NCBI GenBank assembly: GCA_003250235.1
Contig: QKGY01000465.1
Location: forward strand, 1 to 10,422
DNA: 10,422 nucleotides
Direction: 5' to 3'
Origin: Desulfuromonadaceae bacterium
GTDB lineage: Bacteria > Desulfobacterota > Desulfuromonadia > Desulfuromonadales > SZUA-540
Numbering within the stretch: position 1 is the first letter of the stretch; each line of letters begins with the position of its first letter. Shown here piece by piece: positions 5,578 through 10,422 of the stretch. A program made the position numbers and the translations under genes. The notes beneath the pieces were generated by a model. That model worked only from the letters and a program-made list of their open reading frames with translations, had not been told where the DNA came from and ran no database searches.

Positions 5578-5684
5578 GATCGAAAAATCGCATAAGTGCA
5601 TAGCATGTTGATACCGCGGTAATCTCGCAGGGTGTTGAATCGGCCCCTGTCCGTTTCTGTGTGCGGTCATGCCAAGGAGAAAAA

Positions 5685-6932
5685 ATGAATCTCAAGGAAC
5701 TGAAGGAGAAAAAAATTACCGATCTGGCGGCGATCGGTAAAGAGCTGAAGCTCGAAGGGGCGGCGGGAATGCGCAAGCAGGACCTCATCTTCGCCATTCT
5801 CAATGCGACGGCGGAAAAAAATGGTGCCATTTTCGGCGAGGGGGTGCTGGAAATCCTTCCCGACGGATTCGGCTTTTTGAGGGCCCCTGATGCCAACTAT
5901 CTGCCGGGACCCGATGATATCTATGTTTCTCCTTCCCAGATCAGGCGGTTTAACCTGCGGACCGGCGATACGGTCTCTGGCCAGATACGCCCCCCTAAGG
6001 AAGGCGAGCGGTATTTTGCCCTCCTCAAGGTATCGGAGGTCAATTTCGAGCATCCGGCCGTGGCCCGGGACAAGACCCTGTTCGATAACCTGACCCCGCT
6101 TTATCCTCAGGAGCGCATTGTTCTTGAGACCACCCCGGATAACCTGCCGATGCGTGTCATGGATCTTGCTGCTCCCATCGGAAAGGGTCAGCGCGGTTTG
6201 ATCGTCGCGCCTCCCCGCACCGGCAAGACCATGCTGCTTCAGAATATCGCCAACTCCATCACCACCAATCATCCCGAAATTTACCTGATCGTCCTGCTGA
6301 TCGACGAGCGTCCCGAAGAGGTGACGGATATGCAGCGATCGGTCAAGGGGGAGGTCATTTCCTCCACCTTTGACGAGCCCGCAACCCGCCACGTTCAGGT
6401 TGCCGAGATGGTTATCGAGAAGGCCCGTCGCCTGGTGGAGCACAAGCGCGACGTGGTGATTCTGCTTGATTCCATCACCCGTCTGGCCCGCGCCTACAAT
6501 ACGGTAGTGCCTCCCAGCGGAAAAATCCTCTCCGGGGGTGTGGATTCCAACGCTCTGCACAAGCCGAAGCGTTTTTTCGGGGCGGCCCGCAATATCGAAG
6601 AGGGAGGGAGCCTGACGATCATCGCCACGGCCCTCATCGATACCGGCAGCAAGATGGACGAGGTTATCTTCGAGGAGTTCAAGGGCACCGGCAATATGGA
6701 GTTGCAGCTTGACCGCCGGCTGGTGGACAAAAGAACGTTCCCGGCCATCGACATCAACAAGTCGGGCACCCGGCGCGAGGAATTGCTTCTCGATTCCACG
6801 TCGCTTCAGCGTATCTGGCTGCTGCGTAAGGTGCTCTCCAGCATGAACGTTGTCGACAGCATGGAGTTTCTGCTGGAGAAGCTGGCCGAGACCAAGAGCA
6901 ACCAGGAGTTCCTCGATTCGATGAATCGCTAG
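5685..6932 (+). CDS. rho: transcription termination factor Rho
   Basis: A 415-residue hexameric RNA-dependent ATPase that terminates transcription by loading on C-rich RNA and translocating. The N-terminal helical domain (1-45) begins MNLKELKEKK and is followed by the cold-shock-like RNA-binding fold (about 48-120; GVLEILPDGFGFLR). The RecA-type core has Walker A APPRTGKT (175-182), the LLIDERPEEVTDM segment with the catalytic glutamate region (205-216), Walker B VVILLDS (257-263), the Q-loop LSGGVD (282-287) and the R-loop region KGTGNMELQLDR (333-344). Length is normal and there is no insertion between the domains. The ATG at 5685 has AAGGAG 5 nt upstream; an in-frame start at 5661 adds only eight residues and lacks an SD. 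It heads the conserved rho-rpmE-thyX-prfA-prmC-murA order. Confidence 0.97.
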   Translation: MNLKELKEKKITDLAAIGKELKLEGAAGMRKQDLIFAILNATAEKNGAIFGEGVLEILPDGFGFLRAPDANYLPGPDDIYVSPSQIRRFNLRTGDTVSGQIRPPKEGERYFALLKVSEVNFEHPAVARDKTLFDNLTPLYPQERIVLETTPDNLPMRVMDLAAPIGKGQRGLIVAPPRTGKTMLLQNIANSITTNHPEIYLIVLLIDERPEEVTDMQRSVKGEVISSTFDEPATRHVQVAEMVIEKARRLVEHKRDVVILLDSITRLARAYNTVVPPSGKILSGGVDSNALHKPKRFFGAARNIEEGGSLTIIATALIDTGSKMDEVIFEEFKGTGNMELQLDRRLVDKRTFPAIDINKSGTRREELLLDSTSLQRIWLLRKVLSSMNVVDSMEFLLEKLAETKSNQEFLDSMNR

Positions 6933-6952
6933 GGGGTTGGTCGAGAAAGCGC

Positions 6953-6981
6953 TTGCAAGACTCCCCGGAAAGTGATATCTA
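6953..6981 (+). promoter_or_regulatory. possible rpmE promoter
   Basis: TTGCAA (6953-6958) and TATCTA (6976-6981) are separated by 17 bp. Both boxes are moderate to weak matches. The position, 20 nt after the rho stop, would give rpmE its own transcript with a leader of about 60 nt. Confidence 0.4.
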
Positions 6982-6987
6982 TTCCAT

Positions 6988-7032
6988 TTGCCTGATAAGG
7001 CAATCCATATTACCGGCCTGTACTAGCCAGGC
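6988..7032 (+). other. paired hairpins in the rpmE leader
   Basis: TTGCCT (6988-6993) pairs with AGGCAA (6998-7003) around GATA. GCCTG (7016-7020) pairs with CAGGC (7028-7032). Because GCCTG also occurs at 6990-6994, the arms can pair in another way (6990-6994 with 7028-7032). The second hairpin ends 4 nt before the rpmE ribosome binding site AAGGAG (7036-7041). Confidence 0.45.
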
Positions 7033-7048
7033 GACAAGGAGTCAATTC

Positions 7049-7238
7049 ATGAAAGAAGGAATCCATCCCAAGTACGATGTCGTGACGGTCAAATGCCATT
7101 GCGGCACGCTCCACCCGCAAGGACGAGATCATCACCGAGATTTGCTCGGCTTGCCACCCCTTCTACACGGGCAAGCAGAAGTTGATCGACACCGCCGGCC
7201 GCATCGATCGCTTCCGCAAAAAGTACGGTTCCAAGTAA
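7049..7238 (+). pseudogene. rpmE: ribosomal protein L31, disrupted by an internal ~14-nt loss
   Basis: The ATG at 7049 (AAGGAG 7 nt upstream) opens MKEGIHPKYDVVTVKCHCG, the L31 N-terminus with zinc ligands C16 and C18. After the GGC at 7103-7105 the family frame is lost. The expected rest of L31, RSTRKDEI..ICSACHPFYTGKQK..GRIDRFRKKYGSK, is intact from 7107 in another frame and ends at TAA 7236-7238. Between CG and RST the family has about five residues (15 nt); here a single A remains, so about 14 nt are missing. A repaired gene would be 204 nt and 67 residues, the normal length. As written, the frame continues into unrelated sequence to 7342 and lacks the second zinc pair. L31 is a surface protein of the 50S subunit. 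The lesion may be a sequencing or assembly error. Confidence 0.85.
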
Positions 7239-7247
7239 CTGTTGCAG

Positions 7248-7278
7248 GAGACGGCCCTCCGGGGCCGTTTCTTTTTTT
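7248..7278 (+). terminator. intrinsic terminator after rpmE
   Basis: ACGGCCC (7251-7257) pairs with GGGCCGT (7262-7268) around the tetraloop TCCG; outer pairs extend the stem to 7248. TT, C and seven T follow to 7278. It separates rpmE from the thyX-prfA-prmC-murA group. Confidence 0.93.
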
Positions 7279-7282
7279 CGGG

Positions 7283-7301
7283 CCGGGTGGACTCCATCCG
7301 G
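7283..7301. repeat. imperfect palindrome upstream of thyX
   Basis: CCGG-x-TGGA-C-TCCA-x-CCGG is symmetric about 7292 with one mismatched pair (7287/7297). It could be an operator or a remnant stem; its place between the rpmE terminator and thyX is the only functional hint. No good promoter boxes were found between it and the thyX ATG. Confidence 0.3.
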
Positions 7302-7397
7302 TCTATTGCCATTTATTCGCCACCCAATTGCCAGGCTTGTGACTCCCCCGTCTCGGGCTGCCACCGTACCGGGTGCGGAGGGGTTGTCGAGGGATAT

Positions 7398-8086
7398 ATG
7401 CTTGTCCAGCTGTTAACCCACACGCCGGATCCGGAACAGGTCGTTGCTGCTGCCGCCCGCCTCTGCTATTCGGCGTCCTCCGTGGCGGAGCTGATGGAGA
7501 AGAGTCGCAACGACAGGGAAGGACTGCTTCGCAAGATCCTTTCCCTGGGGCACTACTCGGTCCTCGAGCATGTCTCGCTCACGTTCGGCGTCGAAGGCAT
7601 CAGCCGTGCCTGCTCTCGCATCAGTTGGTGCGCCACCGCTTGGCGTCGTATTCGCAGCAGAGCCAGCGCTACGTATCTCACGAAGACCGGTTTTCCGCGG
7701 TCACTCCCCCCACCATTGCCGAAAAGCCCGAGCTGCAGAAGCGGTACGACGCCCTGCTCGACGAGACCCATCGGGTATATCGTGAGTTGCTGGAAGCGGG
7801 AATACCGGCCGAGGATGCCCGTTTTGTGCTCCCCAACGCGGCGGAAACCAAGATTGTCCTGACCATGAACGCTCGAGAGCTGCTGCACTTTTTCGAATTG
7901 CGCTGTTGCCGCCGGGCTCAGTGGGAGATTCGGGTGATGGCCGTGAAAATGTTGCGGCTGGCCCGGGGGGTCGCTCCGCTGATTTTTGCCAAGGCCGGGC
8001 CGGGCTGTCTGCAGGGCAGTTGCCCCGAGGGGGCCATGACCTGCGGCAAGATAGCGGAAGTCCGTAAAGAATTCGAAGCCCTCTGA
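7398..8086 (+). pseudogene. thyX: flavin-dependent thymidylate synthase, frameshifted
   Basis: ThyX makes dTMP from dUMP with FAD and methylenetetrahydrofolate. The ATG at 7398 has GAGGG 4 nt upstream. The first 72 residues (MLVQLLTHTPDPEQ...GHYSVLEHVSLTF...SRACS) run to about 7616. The family continuation HQLVRHRLASYSQQSQRYVS then starts at 7619 in another frame and runs intact to TGA 8084-8086, including the RHRx7S signature, PNA..T..MNARELLHFF and PEGAMTCGK. Five bases, TCTCG (7614-7618), stand where one Ser codon is expected, so a TC duplication best explains the shift. The repaired protein would have 228 residues, a normal length. As written, the product loses the FAD/dUMP-binding signature. 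It may be a sequencing error; if real, the cell would need ThyA or another dTMP source. Confidence 0.88.
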
Positions 8087-8139
8087 TCCTGTCGGAAGGG
8101 CGTCTTTGCCACGTTGTTTGAAGGGTCTGCTGCTGAGCC

Positions 8140-9207
8140 ATGTTTGCCAAGCTTGAAGAAGTTGTCGATCGGTTCCAGGAGGTGGAGGGGCTTCTTTCTG
8201 ACCCGTCCGTCATGTCCAACCAGGAAAAATTCCGGTCGCTGACCAAGGAACACGCCGATCTCTCGGAACTCGTCGAGGTATATCGCGAATATCGGAAAGT
8301 GTCCGAGGATATCGAGGGGAATCGGGAGCTGCTGAGAGACTCCGATGCCGACGTGCGGGAAATGGCGCAGGCTGAACTGCCGGACCTTGAAGCGCGTCGC
8401 GCAGAGTTGGAACAGCAAATGAAGGTCCTGCTCCTGCCCAAAGATCCCAACGACGAGAAGAACGTCATCCTGGAGGTTCGTGCGGGAACGGGGGGGGATG
8501 AGGCGGCCCTGTTCGCCGGTGATCTCTTTCGGATGTACTGCCGCTATGCCGACGAGAAAGGCTGGCGGGTCGAACTCATGAGCGCCAGCGAGTCCGAAGC
8601 GGGGGGCTTCAAGGAAGTCATCGCCATGATCAGCGGCCAGCGTGTGTACTCCCGCCTCAAATACGAAAGCGGTACGCACAGGGTTCAGCGGGTACCCGAG
8701 ACCGAGGCGCAGGGGCGCATCCACACATCGGCCTGCACCGTGGCGGTTCTGCCTGAGGCCGAGGATGTCGATCTCGAAATCGATCCTACCGATCTGCGCA
8801 TTGACGTGTATCGGGCTTCCGGAGCGGGCGGACAGCACGTCAATAAGACCGAATCGGCGGTGCGCATCACGCACCTCCCGACCGGGGTGGTCGTGGCCTG
8901 TCAGGACGAGAAGTCGCAGCACAAAAACAAAGCCAAGGCGATGAAGGTTCTCAAGTCCAGAATCCTCGATGCCATGCAGGCCGAGCAGAACGCCAAGATG
9001 GCAGCCGACCGAAAAAGCCAGGTAGGCAGCGGCGATCGCAGCGAGCGTATCCGCACCTACAACTTTCCCCAGGGACGTTGCACCGATCATCGCATCGGGC
9101 TGACCCTGTATCGCCTGGAGGGGATCATGCAGGGGGATATCGACGAAATCGTCGATGCCCTGACCACCCATTACCAGGCGGCGGGTATGGCCAATCAGGA
9201 GGCGTAA
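8140..9207 (+). CDS. prfA: peptide chain release factor 1 (RF1)
   Basis: A 355-residue class-I release factor that reads UAA and UAG and triggers peptidyl-tRNA hydrolysis. The codon-recognition tripeptide is PET (186-188, in RVPETEAQGR), the P-x-T form that marks RF1; RF2 has SPF. The catalytic GGQ is at 230-232 in GAGGQHVNKTESAVR. The N-terminal coiled-coil domain (about 1-100) and the C-terminal GDRSERIRTYNFPQGR..DHRI block are present, so the protein is complete. The ATG at 8140 has only a distant AAGGG upstream (about 8121), so its ribosome binding is weak. It is 53 nt after thyX and 2 nt before prmC, whose product methylates the Gln of this GGQ motif. Confidence 0.97.
   Translation: MFAKLEEVVDRFQEVEGLLSDPSVMSNQEKFRSLTKEHADLSELVEVYREYRKVSEDIEGNRELLRDSDADVREMAQAELPDLEARRAELEQQMKVLLLPKDPNDEKNVILEVRAGTGGDEAALFAGDLFRMYCRYADEKGWRVELMSASESEAGGFKEVIAMISGQRVYSRLKYESGTHRVQRVPETEAQGRIHTSACTVAVLPEAEDVDLEIDPTDLRIDVYRASGAGGQHVNKTESAVRITHLPTGVVVACQDEKSQHKNKAKAMKVLKSRILDAMQAEQNAKMAADRKSQVGSGDRSERIRTYNFPQGRCTDHRIGLTLYRLEGIMQGDIDEIVDALTTHYQAAGMANQEA
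9197..9202 (+). promoter_or_regulatory. ribosome binding site that fixes the TTG start of prmC
   Basis: AGGAGG lies inside the last codons of prfA, 7 nt before TTG 9210. It supports the TTG over upstream in-frame starts that would overlap prfA by more than 100 nt, and makes translational coupling of the two genes likely. Confidence 0.75.
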
Positions 9208-9209
9208 GA

Positions 9210-10058
9210 TTGGCCGAAACCTGGACCGTGCTCAAGGTACTGAAGTGGACGGCGGGCTATCTGGATCAGGCCGGGGTTGAAAACGGCCGGCTGGACGGAG
9301 AACTTATGCTGTCCTCTGCGCTCGGACTCGACAGGGTGGGGCTCTATCTCAACTACGACCGCCCCATGGACCCTGAGGAACTCGGTATCTTTCGGGAGCT
9401 GGTCAAGAGACGCGCCAAACGGGAGCCCCTTCAATATATCCTGGGGCGAACCGAGTTCTGGTCGCTTCCCATGAAAGTCAATCCGTCGGTTCTCATCCCC
9501 CGGCAGGATACCGAAATCCTGGTGGAGGAGTCGCTGAAGCGGATCGGCGCAGAAGCAAGAATCCTGGATGTCGGCACCGGTAGCGGCGCCATTGCCATCG
9601 CGCTGGCCCATGAACGCCGTGACGTTCGGGTGGTGGCTCTGGACTGCAGCCAGGAGGCCTTGCAGACCGCCCGAGACAATGCCTGTCTCAACGGGGTGGA
9701 TGGGCGGATCGATTTTCAGCGCGGCAATCTCTTCGAGCTGCCCGAGGGGGAATACGACCTGATCGTGTCGAATCCTCCCTATATTCCGGAAAACGAGGTG
9801 CCCGCACTGATGCCGGAGGTCAGGGACCATGAACCCCATGGCGCCCTTGCCGGCGGAGCGGACGGCCTCGATTGTTACCGGGCCCTGGCCTGCCAGGCTG
9901 AGGACAGGCTGACTTTGGGAGGGTGGTTGCTGATGGAGGTCGGCGCCGGGCAGGCGGAACAGGTCGTTCACCTGCTGGAGCAGGCCGGGTTATGCGAAAC
10001 CTTTGTGCGTGACGATTATGCCGGGATCCCCCGGGTGGTCGGTGGACGAAGACCCTGA
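9210..10058 (+). CDS. prmC: release factor glutamine methyltransferase
   Basis: A 282-residue SAM-dependent N5-glutamine methyltransferase that modifies the GGQ glutamine of release factors 1 and 2. The N-terminal helical substrate-binding domain (about 1-85) ends in REPLQYILGRTEFW, a family hallmark, followed by VLIPRQDTE. The methyltransferase fold has motif I, ILDVGTGSGAIAIALA, VVALDCSQEAL for SAM ribose binding, and the catalytic NPPYIP that holds the substrate amide. C-terminal GGWLLMEVGAGQ is also present. The start is TTG at 9210, 2 nt after the prfA stop, with AGGAGG upstream. Adjacent prfA supplies its substrate, the standard arrangement. Length is normal and nothing is missing. Confidence 0.96.
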   Translation: MAETWTVLKVLKWTAGYLDQAGVENGRLDGELMLSSALGLDRVGLYLNYDRPMDPEELGIFRELVKRRAKREPLQYILGRTEFWSLPMKVNPSVLIPRQDTEILVEESLKRIGAEARILDVGTGSGAIAIALAHERRDVRVVALDCSQEALQTARDNACLNGVDGRIDFQRGNLFELPEGEYDLIVSNPPYIPENEVPALMPEVRDHEPHGALAGGADGLDCYRALACQAEDRLTLGGWLLMEVGAGQAEQVVHLLEQAGLCETFVRDDYAGIPRVVGGRRP

Positions 10059-10108
10059 CCGTCGATGGTCTGACGGGGGGAAATGTTTATTAGAGACGGA
10101 TTCAGACG

Positions 10109-10422
10109 GTGGAAAAAATAGTCATTCATGGCGGTCATCGCCTCAAAGGAGAGGTTCAGGTCAGCGGCGCCAAAAATGCCGCCCTGCCTCTGCTGTTTGC
10201 AACCCTTCTCGCCGAAGGGGAACATCGGGTTCGTAACGTGCCCCACCTGCGCGACATCGATACGGTGGAAAAGCTTCTAACCATTCTTGGTGCCCGCGTA
10301 ACCCGGGAAAACGGCACCTTCGCCATCGATGCCGGGGAAATCAAGAGTGCCGAAGCGCCCTACGATCTGGTGCGTACTATGCGAGCGTCGGTTCTGGTGC
10401 TCGGACCGCTTCTGGCCCGTCT
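10109..10422 (+). CDS. murA: UDP-N-acetylglucosamine 1-carboxyvinyltransferase, N-terminal part
   Basis: The first 104 codons of MurA, which transfers enolpyruvate from PEP to UDP-GlcNAc, the first committed step of peptidoglycan synthesis in the cytoplasm. The start is GTG 10109, giving MEKIVIHGGHRLKGEVQVSG. SGAKNAALPLL with the Lys-Asn pair (22-23) that contacts substrate is visible, as is YDLVRTMRASVLVLGPLLAR just before the window end. The catalytic cysteine loop lies beyond the edge. Upstream, GAGACGGA is a weak ribosome site. It is 50 nt after prmC with no terminator between, so it probably belongs to the same operon. The reading frame is uninterrupted to base 10422. Confidence 0.95.
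   Translation, partial: MEKIVIHGGHRLKGEVQVSGAKNAALPLLFATLLAEGEHRVRNVPHLRDIDTVEKLLTILGARVTRENGTFAIDAGEIKSAEAPYDLVRTMRASVLVLGPLLAR

Noticed and set aside
7611..7621. Programmed frameshift in thyX
   Set aside because: There is no slippery sequence or stimulatory structure that I can support, and ThyX families are not known to use frameshifting; a 2-nt duplication or sequence error is simpler.
7918..9171. Minus-strand open frame of 417 codons
   Set aside because: It is antisense to prfA and the thyX end; prfA has every RF1 motif in the plus frame.

Overview
The window is a chromosomal core region, most likely from a Gram-negative deltaproteobacterium of the Desulfuromonadales (Geobacter/Pelobacter/Desulfuromonas type). 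The main reason is the order rho - rpmE - thyX - prfA - prmC - murA on one strand. Supporting signs are a MetX-type homoserine acetyltransferase behind a SAM-I riboswitch, an Rrf2 regulator, GluQ-RS, a lipoprotein and moderately high GC. This assignment is inference from gene content; no search was run.

Layout. Bases 1-882 are the 3' end of a GGDEF-EAL c-di-GMP protein. Bases 985-1152 hold a small cysteine-rich protein that ends at a strong hairpin (1171-1214) shared with the convergent gene metX. metX (minus strand, GTG start at 2322) lies behind a complete expression platform on the same strand: a sigma70-like promoter, a SAM-I aptamer (2540-2430) and an intrinsic terminator (2385-2347). 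Back to back with that promoter, a near-consensus plus-strand promoter (2644-2672) leads after only about 80 nt into a plus-strand terminator (2721-2760), with no gene between; I read this as a candidate small RNA. Then come an Rrf2-family Fe-S-type regulator (minus, 2777-3217) with a palindrome over its promoter, gluQ (3411-4334), and a lipoprotein of unknown function (4414-5244) with its own terminator.

The 440 nt before rho form a long leader. It contains a two-tier hairpin, a 55-nt stretch with 15 C and no G that looks like a Rho-loading site, and on the minus strand a doubtful small ORF. rho is intact. rpmE and thyX follow, and both are broken in this sequence: rpmE lacks about 14 nt and thyX carries an apparent 2-nt TC duplication. 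Each has the rest of the family sequence intact on both sides of the lesion. prfA and prmC are intact and tightly coupled, which fits their biology because PrmC methylates the GGQ glutamine of release factors. murA begins at 10109 and runs off the window.

Functionally the right half is a housekeeping block (transcription termination, ribosome, dTMP synthesis, translation termination, peptidoglycan precursor). The left half is regulatory and amino-acid related (c-di-GMP turnover, methionine synthesis under SAM control, Fe-S/redox regulator, tRNA modification). I see no mobile element, CRISPR array, tRNA or rRNA. The parts most worth a second look are the orphan promoter/terminator pair, the rho leader and the two adjacent frame lesions.
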